DNA from: Salinilacustrithrix sp034522155
GTDB taxonomy: Bacteria; Actinomycetota; Acidimicrobiia; Acidimicrobiales; Salinilacustritrichaceae
NCBI GenBank assembly: GCA_034522155.1
Contig: JAXHLP010000002.1
Span: forward strand, 186,001 to 250,000
Direction of reading: 5' to 3'
DNA: 64,000 nucleotides
The notes beneath the pieces are model-generated. The model worked only from the letters and a program-made list of their open reading frames with translations, was not told where the DNA came from and did not search any database. Below are positions 1 to 6,834 of this stretch, piece after piece. Position 1 is the first letter of the stretch. Each line of letters opens with the position of its first letter. The position numbers were made by a program, and so were the translations under genes.

Positions 1-206
1 CGCTCGGCCGGCGTCAGCGACTCCGGCTCCTCCAGCAGTGTCTCGGCGTCGTGGCCGGCTTCGATCTGGCGGGCCAGCTCGATCTCCTGGGCCGCGTCGA
101 GCAGCGGATACTGCCCGATCTCGGTGAGGTAGCGGCCGACGAGGTCGTCGGGTCCACGCGCCCCCGATGACCGTTTCGCTTGGCTGCGGCCACCGTCACC
201 TCCCAT
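1..206 (-). CDS. RNA polymerase sigma-70 family factor, N-terminal part (runs off left edge)
   Basis: The reverse strand encodes about the first 68 residues of a sigma-70 factor whose remainder lies left of the window. After a basic leader of about 25 residues the frame reads DDLVGRYLTEIGQYPLL and then a segment containing EIELARQIEAG. This is the region 1.2 signature of group 1 and 2 sigma factors, which contacts promoter DNA next to the -10 element. I chose the ATG at 206 as the first start before region 1.2; no strong ribosome site precedes it, so a further upstream start is possible. Regions 2 to 4 are outside the window, so housekeeping and alternative sigma cannot be told apart. Confidence 0.8.
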   Translation of the reverse strand, partial: MGGDGGRSQAKRSSGARGPDDLVGRYLTEIGQYPLLDAAQEIELARQIEAGHDAETLLEEPESLTPAE

Positions 207-456
207 TCGTCGGCTCGGTGCCTCGGGATCTTGAGTTGCACGGTCGTGCACTCGCTGGGAATCGACGGTAGCGAGGTGGGTTGCGCGTGCATCGTGGATA
301 CCCCGAGATCCCCCGAGATTCAGCGAACCGTGACCGGAGGAACCCGGTCACGCACCACTGAGGTCGGCTCACCGCCTCTCGGTCCGGCGGCCTCAGCGGT
401 CCGCTGGACGACCGCACCTAGCGAAACGGCGGCCGTCAAAGCAGACTGTCGCTCCC

Positions 457-530
457 GGGCGCGTAGCTCAGTTGGCTAGAGCGCTTCCCTTACAAGGAAG
501 ATGTCGGGGGTTCGAGTCCCTCCGCGCCCA
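457..530 (+). tRNA. tRNA-Val (anticodon TAC)
   Basis: A full cloverleaf can be drawn. The acceptor arm GGGCGCG (457-463) pairs perfectly with CGCGCCC (523-529) and A530 is the discriminator. The D arm contains TAGCTCAGTTGGCTAGAGC. The anticodon stem CTTCC/GGAAG encloses the loop CTTACAA, giving anticodon TAC (valine). The T arm carries the usual TTCGAGT loop. No CCA end is encoded; the next bases are CTG. Confidence 0.96.
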
Positions 531-778
531 CTGGTCTACCTGTGGAAATGCTTCTGAGCGGGCCCCGCAGTCGTTGCGCAAGCGGTGAACCCTGGACAGG
601 ATAGGTTCGAGATGAACGAGACTGCGCAAGGCGAGAAACTCGCTCACAGTTCTGCCGGCCGATGAAGCGGCGAGGTTCGCTCGCCCGCTGCCTCGCGACG
701 ACGATCTTGTGCTCGACGGCATCACCGATGGAGGAGTGGGAGGCGTTCGACCGAGCAATCTCGGAGTGTTGAGGCGAG

Positions 779-926
779 CTACTCCTCGAGAGAAGCGAGG
801 AATGCGCGTCCCTCTTCCTCGTCGACGCCCTCGATGAGCATCAGCGCCTCGATGCAGGCGGCAGCCGGGCGAGCTCGTCGGTAGCAGCTCTTCAACGTCG
901 AGCTCGAGGTGGTCGTGGTTGCTCAT
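779..926 (-). pseudogene. small acidic protein of about 48 residues, frameshifted
   Basis: Starting at the ATG at 926 the reverse strand reads MSNHDHLELDVEELL. After about 22 codons the sensible reading moves by one base and continues as ACIEALMLIEGVDEEEG and ends in LASLEE before a TAG at 779-781. Both halves are acidic and use codons like real genes, so I read them as one short gene with a single-base indel rather than two chance frames. I do not recognise the family. Confidence 0.35.
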
Positions 927-990
927 CGCCTCGATCGTACGGGCGAGAGTGCCCGATCATTGTCAGAGAATCGGAAGCGACCTCACTCGA

Positions 991-1191
991 ATGGAGCCCT
1001 CACCGATCACCACGCTGCTGCCCCTGCTGAGCGCCGTCGTCGGTGGCGGGCAGGTTGGCAACGATGATCGCGGAGAGCCGCATACGCCAGAGGTCGTCGA
1101 TTGGCTCGCCGATGCCGGGTTCACCGACGCGTCCCACATCCCCCTGCCCAAGTCCCCCGGCTACAGCCTCATGGTTGACCGCAAGCAGTAA
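991..1191 (+). pseudogene. C-terminal remnant resembling a SAM-dependent methyltransferase
   Basis: The last 66 codons of an open frame end in TPEVVDWLADAGFTDA and then PLPKSPGYSLMVDRK. The pattern of a helix ending in AGF followed by a beta-strand and a final ARK/DRK-type terminus is what class I methyltransferases (O-methyltransferase or ubiE-like) show at their C-terminus. The SAM-binding half is absent from all frames upstream, so this would be a truncated remnant. The family assignment rests on a short stretch and is tentative. Confidence 0.35.
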
Positions 1192-1223
1192 GGGCGATGG
1201 ATCGCCACGTGCCGAGCGTGGGG

Positions 1224-1816
1224 TCAGCGCAACAGCGTGTTGTGGAGCATGGTGCGCAGGTGCTGTTCGTAGCGTTTGACCGACCAGCCGCGATCGGCGA
1301 CGAGGTCCCGCCAGAATCGCATCCCGGTCAGCGCCCACAGCAGGTCGGTCGCATCTGCGGCGGAGAGATTCGAGGTGAGCAACGAGTCCTCCGCTCGCCA
1401 GCCACGACACCAAGCGGCGGCACGCGGTCCGTCTGCCCTTCATCCGGCTCTCCCAGGCCGCGGCTGCCGCGTCGTCGTGGGCCTGGGCATCTGAGAGGGC
1501 ACGCGCGATCCCCGCGATCTGTGGGTTGTAGCGGGCGTTCAGCCCGACGAAGCGGTCGAGCGCCTCCAGCGCCGTGGGGCTCGACCACACGCCGGCGGCC
1601 GAGGCTCAGCGCGCAGGGCCCCGCTCGTCGATGTGATCGACGACACCGACCCGCAGGTCGGTCTTCGAGGTGGGAGAAGTGGAGGAGCACGGCGGCGCGC
1701 GGCGGGGTGATGCCGACCTACCGCGGTGCGATCGCCTCCATCGACACGGCCGGCCCCAGGTCGTGAGAAGGCGTTCCGTGGCTTCGAGGATCCGACGGCA
1801 GCGTGTCGGTCGACAT
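1224..1816 (-). pseudogene. TetR/AcrR family regulator, several frameshifts
   Basis: Pieces of one TetR regulator appear in all three reverse frames. From the ATG at 1816 come RRILEATERLLTTWGRP, then VSMEAIA, then a helix-turn-helix region ending in LHFSHLEDLRVGVVDHIDERG. The C-terminal ligand domain contains LDRFVGLNARYNPQIAGIAR and DAQAHDDAAAAAWESRMKG, and the gene ends in LLR at 1224. At least three indels separate these pieces, so as written no functional repressor is made. It is divergent from the ABM-like gene at 1886, the usual arrangement for a TetR and its target. Confidence 0.6.
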
Positions 1817-1885
1817 GTTGCCGAACTGTACTTCACAGCATGGTGTACTACACAGCTTGCTGAAGTCGGAAGGAAGGGCCGAACG

Positions 1886-2196
1886 ATGCCGGTGCTGATG
1901 GTCGCCACGATCGAGGGGGGCAGCGACGAGCTCGAGGAGCGGTACGTTCGACAGCAGGCGCTGCTGCACGAGGAGTTCGCGGGCCCACCGCCCGGCCATC
2001 CCGGCCCACGTGGGTGCGGATCGATGAGGGTCTCGCTCGCGGCGGACCTCGTCGACAGCGAGGAGCGGGTGCATGAGGACGAGGCGCGCGGTTCGCCGAA
2101 GACGGCGGAGGCGGTCGGGCTCCCGGCTCCCGGATCGAGCTCCACGCGGTCGTCGACCACGGTCGGCGCAAGATGTCGGCCCGCTCGGTGACCTGA
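1886..2196 (+). pseudogene. small ABM-like (dimeric alpha/beta barrel) protein, frameshifted
   Basis: A purine-rich ribosome site (GGAAGGAAGGG) precedes the ATG at 1886. The product begins MPVLMVATIEGGSDELEE and would end in RIELHAVVDHGRRKMSARS, but the two ends are in different frames with at least two indels between. The N-terminal beta-strand of the PVLMVATIEGG type and the total of about 103 residues fit small antibiotic-monooxygenase-like or EthD-like proteins. No catalytic residue can be named. It is divergently placed to the broken TetR gene at 1224-1816. Confidence 0.4.
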
Positions 2197-2248
2197 CGAC
2201 CCTCCGACGGCGGATCGGCTCATCCCCCGGTCGCACCGACCTGACAGG

Positions 2249-2891
2249 TCAGGCAGGTGTGGCCCGACCGTGAAGGAAGGTCCGCACCGCGGAGCGGACC
2301 CGCCGCTCGATCTCGGTGTCGTCGGGCGGTTCTGCTCGTCCCATGGCGATCTCGGGTTGGAGGTGTCCGACGAGGCCGGCGACGAACTGCTCGCCCCGGC
2401 CGCGAGGCTGGAGTACGTCGATGTCGAGCTCGCCGCGGCCGGTGGCGCTCCTCGAGCAGCTCGCGGACGTTCCAGTACGTCGCCGCGTGGGCCGTTCTCC
2501 CACACGAGGTCGGCCAGCTCGGGCAACCTGGCGTACTCGCCGAGGCTCGAGCCGCAGCATCGCGATCGCCTCGGGGGACGGGACGCGCGCGTGGCCGCCG
2601 GCCCGACCGACCGACGCGAGGACCTCCTCGAGGGGCTCTTCGCTGTCCACGAGTGCGGGTGTCGCCGACGTCGACGGCGGCGGCGATGTGGTCCGGCATC
2701 AGGCCGTGGAGCAGGGCGACCTTGGAGGGAAAGCGCCGGTCGAGGGTCGCCTTCGAGCCGCCGACCTCGGCGACGACCACCACGTCCATGGTCATGCGCT
2801 CGAAGCCGTGCTCGGCCGAGCAGGCGACGAGCGGCATCCGCAGGTAGCGCTGCCGTCGGTCGAGGTCGGTCGGGACGGTTGACGCAGCCAT
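2249..2891 (-). pseudogene. TetR family regulator, several frameshifts
   Basis: The N-terminus starts at the ATG at 2891. Its HTH region contains FERMTMDVVVVAEVGGSK followed by ATLDRRFPSKVALLHG, the typical TetR recognition helix layout. The C-terminal half continues in other frames: PSPEAIAMLR, then SLGEYARLPELADLVWENG, then FVAGLVGHLQPEIAMGR and a tail ending in RTFLHGRATPA. I count at least four indels. A perfect 9-bp inverted repeat sits just upstream (2902-2920), between this gene and the cupin gene at 2947. That is consistent with self-repression and control of the cupin gene. Confidence 0.6.
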
Positions 2892-2901
2892 GATTCCGAC
2901 T

Positions 2902-2920
2902 GTACTGTACGGTACAGTAC
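2902..2920. promoter_or_regulatory. TetR-type operator between divergent TetR and cupin genes
   Basis: GTACTGTAC and GTACAGTAC form a perfect inverted repeat of 9-bp arms around one central G. It begins 11 bp upstream of the TetR start (2891, reverse) and 27 bp before the cupin start (2947). Such near-perfect short palindromes in divergent gaps are the usual TetR-family operators. The binding protein is inferred from position only. Confidence 0.6.
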
Positions 2921-2946
2921 GGTCCCAGCTGCCGGAGGAGGCACCC

Positions 2947-3438
2947 GTGATCACCGACACCACCGCGCTCCCCACCGAGCCCATCGTCCAGCGACGCGAC
3001 GACGCTCCCACCTATGCGACCGCGCCCGGCCCACCGAGGAGATGCGTTTTCTCTTCTCCGGCGCGGTCGGTCAGCCCGAGTTCTACGAGGAACGGGCGGC
3101 CCGCGTGGACGGACCACCCCTTGCACCGCCACCCCTGGGCGAGTTGGGAGTACCTCGTGGAGGGAGAGCTGCGTGTCGTGATCGACGAGGAGGAGTTCCA
3201 CGTCTCGAGCGGTGACTTCCTCTACACCCCGCCGAGCGCCGCCCATACCTACGTGGTCGAAAGCGACATCGCTCGTATCGTCGGCTTCAACCACCCTGGC
3301 GGGCACTTCGAGGATCTCAACCGCGAGGTCGCCCCGATGTTCCTCGAACCAGGCGGTCCCGACATGGAAGTTGTCGTCCGCAGTGCCGCCGAACATGGCG
3401 TCGAGATCCTGGGGCCACCATTGGGAGCGGCGAGCTGA
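2947..3438 (+). pseudogene. cupin-domain protein with two compensating indels near the N-terminus
   Basis: GGAGGAGG lies 5 to 6 bases before the GTG at 2947. The frame opens MITDTTALPTEPIV and ends with an intact cupin barrel: PLHRHPWASWEYLVEGELRV, then EFHVSSGDFLYTPPSAAH and the C-terminal ALL-beta stretch. Between them about 30 residues are only sensible in another frame (EEMRFLFSGAVGQPEFYEE), so two indels cancel out and the annotated frame has a scrambled segment. The HxH and downstream E/H pattern implies a metal-binding cupin; substrate unknown. It is probably controlled by the divergent TetR through the 2902-2920 palindrome. Confidence 0.55.
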
Positions 3439-3468
3439 CCACTTGGTCGACCAGCAGACGAGGTCCCC

Positions 3469-3924
3469 ATGGCAGTCGTCCGGGCCAGCGCTGACATCGC
3501 TGCCCCGATGCGACGGGGTCTTCGGGTTCGTGGCCGATTCCACGAACGACCGAACGTGGTGCACCAACGTGCTCGAGTGCCACCAAGTTGAAGGCGACGG
3601 CCCGAAGGCCAGCGAGCTGAGATCAAGGTTCTCGAGTACCAGCCGCCGACCCGGATCCGCTGGCAACAGCGAGATCGAGGCCGCACGTTCCTCGTGGCCG
3701 GCGACCTCGAGGAGTTGCCCGACGGCACCACCCGGATCACTCAGACCGACGAGACGTCGTTCAACCGATTCTTCAACTCCTCAGCCCAGCGATCCCTCTC
3801 GCGGTCCGGTGAACCCTCCCCGAGCGGTTCGCCGCCCTCGACGCCCATCTCGGCAGCCAGGACCCGAATCCCCAAGAGGACCGGCCCGGCGCGGAACTGC
3901 CGAATCGACCCCTCGCTCGCCTGA
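3469..3924 (+). pseudogene. SRPBCC (polyketide cyclase/START-like) protein, frameshifted
   Basis: From the ATG at 3469 the sequence reads MAVVRASADIAAP and then VFGFVADSTNDRTW, the classic opening of SRPBCC ligand-binding proteins (first beta-strand, then a helix with an F-x-F-x-D-x-x-W pattern). Later pieces, EIKVLEYQPPTRIRWQQRDR and then DGTTRITQTDETSF, are the middle beta-strands in other frames. At least two indels occur, and the C-terminal helix is not recoverable. It lies 30 bp after the cupin gene on the same strand and may have been co-transcribed with it. Confidence 0.5.
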
Positions 3925-4332
3925 TCGAGCCGCTCAGCTCGGACCCATCCCGCGGCGGGAGATGTCCCGCCGAGACCGATGCCCGGTCGAGCCACGGAGT
4001 GCCCCACAACAACTTGGTACCTCGCCGTGACCGAGTCCGATCGCCGGCTTGGCGGCGCCCCGGACGCACGACCGCGGTGTCCCCGACCAACGGCGTCGAC
4101 CGCCCTCGCGTAGCACGGTGCCGTTCTCCAGCGGTCCCGGGACGTTTCCGGACGTGATTGGGTGACGCTCGATCTGTGCGGGCCTACCGGCACCTCGGCG
4201 GCAATGCCCCACGCAGATATGCGTGCCCGTTAGATGGCGATCGACGTGCGCGCGATCGATCGGCACTTCGGATAAGGGTTGGTGACCGCCGCTTGTCACG
4301 GAGGCCGTGAGCGGGTGCAAGGCTCTGCGGTC
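3925..4332. other. about 400 bp with no recognisable gene
   Basis: No frame on either strand gives a protein-like sequence here. The base composition is less GC-skewed by codon position than in the flanking genes. It separates the decayed cupin/SRPBCC pair from the intact sulfotransferase, and no clear terminator or repeat was seen. Confidence 0.4.
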
Positions 4333-4965
4333 ATGGAGGTGATCGGGGCTGGTTGGGGGAGGACTGGGACGCTCTCGACGAAGATCGCTCTCGAGCGGCT
4401 CGGTCTCGGCCCCTGCTACCACATGATCGAGGTGTTTCGGACCCATCCGGAGCACCGATCGCTGTGGCGCCGAGCAGCGGCCGGCGAGCAGGTCGAATGG
4501 TCAGAGATCTTCTCCGAGTACCGGTCGGCGGTCGACTGGCCGACCTGCGCGTTCTGGCGGGAGTTGGCGGAGGCGTACCCACAGGCGAAGGTGCTGCTGA
4601 CATACCGGCCGGGCCGAGACTGGTACGAGAGCTTCGATGCGACGATCAGCGACGGCATCCCTCGTCGACACCCTGGTGACGGCGATGAGACCGGGGCGAT
4701 GATGAACGAGGTCATCGTCCAGCGCAGCTTCCTCAACCGGGCAGGTTCACGCGATGAGCTTGTCGACCGGTACGAGGAGCATGTCGCCGAGGTTCGAGAG
4801 GCCTTGCCGGCCGAGCGGCTGCTGGTCTGGTCGCCGAAGGAGGGGTGGGAGCCGCTGTGCGAGTTCCTTGACGTCTCGACACCGGCGGAACCGTTCCCGC
4901 AGGTCAACGATCGTGCTGACTTCGACCGGATCTTCGCCGGCGGAGAAGGAGAGGTCGAGGGCTGA
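4333..4965 (+). CDS. sulfotransferase family protein (P-loop, Sulfotransfer_4 type)
   Basis: The 210-residue product begins at the ATG at 4333 with MEVIGAGWGRTGTLSTK. This is the 5'-phosphosulfate loop of the small sulfotransferases that take PAPS as donor (the G-x-G-R-T-G-T-x-S motif). Later landmarks are CAFWRELAEAYPQAKVLLTY, where strand and helix precede the second phosphate contact (RPGRDWYES), and the closing EPLCEFLDVSTPAEPFPQVN, typical of this subfamily. The acceptor is unknown. It stands alone between a gene-poor stretch and the HigBA pair and is intact although its neighbours to the left are broken. Confidence 0.8.
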   Translation: MEVIGAGWGRTGTLSTKIALERLGLGPCYHMIEVFRTHPEHRSLWRRAAAGEQVEWSEIFSEYRSAVDWPTCAFWRELAEAYPQAKVLLTYRPGRDWYESFDATISDGIPRRHPGDGDETGAMMNEVIVQRSFLNRAGSRDELVDRYEEHVAEVREALPAERLLVWSPKEGWEPLCEFLDVSTPAEPFPQVNDRADFDRIFAGGEGEVEG

Positions 4966-5057
4966 GCGCACGAGCACCTGCTGATGCCGGATCTGGAGGC
5001 AGCACGCACGCCGGATGTCGCTCCGGTATGGCGACAGCGTTCCGGGTCCTCGGCGCC

Positions 5058-5090
5058 ATAACGCTTGCCGTTCATAACGGGTAACGTTAT
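5058..5090. promoter_or_regulatory. probable higBA operator/promoter with ATAACG repeats
   Basis: Three copies of the hexamer ATAACG lie just before higB: direct copies at 5058-5063 and 5074-5079, and an inverted copy CGTTAT at 5085-5090. The last two form a palindrome (ATAACG, 5-bp spacer, CGTTAT) ending 10 bp before the GTG at 5101. Position and symmetry fit autorepression by the HigA antitoxin; this is inference. Confidence 0.5.
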
Positions 5091-5100
5091 CCTTTGCCGT

Positions 5101-5382
5101 GTGCTGCAGTCGTTCAGCGACAAGGACACCGAACGGGTGTGGCAACGCCGACGATCGAAACGACTCGACCAACAGACCCAACGCGCGGCCCTGCGCAAGC
5201 TGGTGATCCTGGACGCTGCTGACCAGCTCGGGGACCTCCGAGTCCCTCCCGGAAACCGACTCGAGAAGCTCAAGGGCGACCGCGCCAACACCTACAGCAT
5301 CCGCATCAACGACCAGTGGCGCATCTGCTTCCGATGGACGACTGCGGGACCCGAGGACGTCGAGATCGTGGACTACCACTGA
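5101..5382 (+). CDS. higB: HigB-type toxin (RelE/ParE superfamily)
   Basis: The 93-residue protein matches the HigB family over its whole length. It has an N-terminal SFSDKDTERVWQ, a central LRKLVILDAADQLGDLRVPP and the diagnostic C-terminal stretch NRLEKLKGDRANTYSIRIND followed by QWRICFRW and EIVDYH. HigB toxins are ribosome-dependent mRNA endonucleases; the basic RIN-x-QWRI-x-F strand carries the likely catalytic residues. I chose the GTG at 5101 because family members begin MIxSF and the upstream codons cross the ATAACG operator. The antitoxin gene starts 11 bp downstream, in the toxin-first order typical of higBA. Confidence 0.92.
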   Translation: MLQSFSDKDTERVWQRRRSKRLDQQTQRAALRKLVILDAADQLGDLRVPPGNRLEKLKGDRANTYSIRINDQWRICFRWTTAGPEDVEIVDYH

Positions 5383-5393
5383 GAGGAAACGAC

Positions 5394-5696
5394 ATGACCA
5401 GCGCACCCACCATGGATCCGATCCACCCCGGGGAGATCCTGATGCTCGAGTACCTCGAGCCTCTCGGCGTCACCCAACACGCTGTCGCCGTGGCCATCGA
5501 CGTGCCACCACGCCGGATCAACGAGATCGTGCACGGCAAGCGCGGGATCACCGCCGACACGGCCCTGCGACTCGCTCGGTACTTCGGCACGAGCGAGCGG
5601 TTCTGGCTGAACCTGCAGAGCCGCTACGAACTCGAAGTCCAGCGCGACCGGCTCGCGGAGACCCTCGATCAGATCGAACCGCTCGCAACGGCGTAG
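5394..5696 (+). CDS. higA: HigA-type antitoxin, XRE-family HTH
   Basis: This 100-residue protein carries the HigA signature PIHPGEILMLEYLEPLGVTQ followed by an HTH region with PPRRINEIVHGKRGITADTA and the helix RYFGTSERFWLNLQSRYELE. It should bind HigB and the ATAACG palindromes upstream of higB. The ATG at 5394 is preceded by GAGAGGA. The gene is intact and forms a two-gene operon with higB. Next to it is a second toxin-antitoxin pair (5947-6569). Confidence 0.93.
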   Translation: MTSAPTMDPIHPGEILMLEYLEPLGVTQHAVAVAIDVPPRRINEIVHGKRGITADTALRLARYFGTSERFWLNLQSRYELEVQRDRLAETLDQIEPLATA

Positions 5697-5946
5697 AGAC
5701 TTCACCAGCGACGCAACCGACCTGGCACGAGCATCTCCAAACGTGCTCCTGGCCGCTACCGGAAGCCTGCCCACAAACGCCGGCTACGAACGGTCCGGAG
5801 ATGGCCGAGGTGACCCCGAAGACCGTCGTTGACCGTCCCCGGAATACGCACCGGACCTCCGTGCCCGGGGCGGGGTGCTGCCCGATGTTCGGTGCGGTTG
5901 ACCTGGGCGGCTCGATTGGAGGGTTGCCGGTACGCTGGCAGGCGCT

Positions 5947-6255
5947 ATGGCAGTCGTCGACACCTCTTCGCCTCTCGGTGCGCTCGTGCATGAGCGTCGT
6001 GACCAGATCCTCGAGGTCGCGGCGCGTCATCGTGCCCGCACGGTCCGAGTGTTCGGCAGCGTGGCCCGAGGCGATGCCGGCGAAGGAAGCGACATCGATT
6101 TCCTCGTCGACTTCGAGGACGGCAGCTCGCTCTTTGACCTGCTCCACCTGACCGAGGACCTCCGAGAACTGCTTGGTCACCCAGTTGACGTCGTGTCCGT
6201 CGGCGGCCTCAAGGAACGTGACGAGAGGATCGTGGCCGAGGCCGTCGAGCTGTGA
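5947..6255 (+). CDS. mntA: MntA-type minimal nucleotidyltransferase antitoxin
   Basis: The 102-residue protein has the nucleotidyltransferase motif GS-x10-D-x-D in perfect form: GSVARGDAGEGSDIDF around residues 36-51, followed by a further acidic FLVDFEDGSS. MntA antitoxins use this site to AMPylate a tyrosine of the HEPN toxin HepT. The gene's TGA overlaps the GTG start of the downstream HEPN gene (6252-6255), so the two are translationally coupled. A possible -10 (TACGCT) lies 10 bp before the ATG, suggesting a very short leader. Confidence 0.88.
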   Translation: MAVVDTSSPLGALVHERRDQILEVAARHRARTVRVFGSVARGDAGEGSDIDFLVDFEDGSSLFDLLHLTEDLRELLGHPVDVVSVGGLKERDERIVAEAVEL

Positions 6256-6569
6256 GTCGCTCCGACGACGAACGGGTCGCCGACATCGTCGACGCCGCCG
6301 ATCAGATTGCAGAAGTCATCGCCCGAGGCAAGGCCGCATGGGATGACGACCGCATCGGCCAACTTGCTGTCGAGCGACTCCTCGAGATCATCGGTGAGTC
6401 CGCTCGGGCCATGAGCGACGCTGCTCGGAGTGACCATCCGGATGTGTCGTGGAGCGACGTCATCGGACTGCGTGTCGTGCTCGCCCACCACTACCACCGC
6501 GTCGACCCCGACCAGGTCTGGGTGATCGCCTCCACCGAGGTCCCCAAGCTCGTCGACCAGCTGGCCTGA
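6252..6569 (+). CDS. hepT: HepT-type HEPN ribonuclease toxin
   Basis: The 105-residue alpha-helical protein has the HEPN toxin motif R-x4-H-x-Y in RVVLAHHYHRVD near residue 80, after the family stretch VERLLEIIGESARAMS. In HepT toxins the arginine and histidine form the RNase site and the tyrosine is the residue modified by MntA; all three are present. The GTG start overlaps the stop of mntA by four bases. The order antitoxin then toxin is that of the MntA-HepT family. Confidence 0.88.
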   Translation: MSRSDDERVADIVDAADQIAEVIARGKAAWDDDRIGQLAVERLLEIIGESARAMSDAARSDHPDVSWSDVIGLRVVLAHHYHRVDPDQVWVIASTEVPKLVDQLA

Positions 6570-6834
6570 CCCAGAAGCGACGATCAGCTGGTGCGCTCGC
6601 GAATGGTTGATCGGGAGAACGCGGGATGCCGGTGCCGTATGGGCACCTCGGAGCGGCTTTCAGGCAGTCAGTTGGTATGGATCGCAGTGGGTCAGGATTG
6701 ACCTCCTCTCGGCGCAATTTCGGTGAATCCGAGCTCGTACCGGTGGCAGAATCTCGCTGATATCGGGAGGCGGGAACGCTCGGCGGGGATGAGCTCGGTG
6801 GGGCGTCGGTCGAGATCGGGGAGATGTCGGTGTG

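Noticed and set aside
457..530. tRNA-Val as an integration site of a mobile element
   Set aside because: I found no integrase and no repeat of the tRNA 3' end elsewhere in the window, so only proximity to decayed genes supports it.
468..926. 152-codon reverse ORF ending in a peptide with DSNPRHLPC
   Set aside because: The tail is the antisense translation of the tRNA-Val, a well-known false protein. Only the first 48 codons (corrected) look real.
1606..3666. 686-codon reverse ORF
   Set aside because: It runs through several unrelated broken genes on both strands and has no consistent protein features; it only contains pieces of the two TetR genes.
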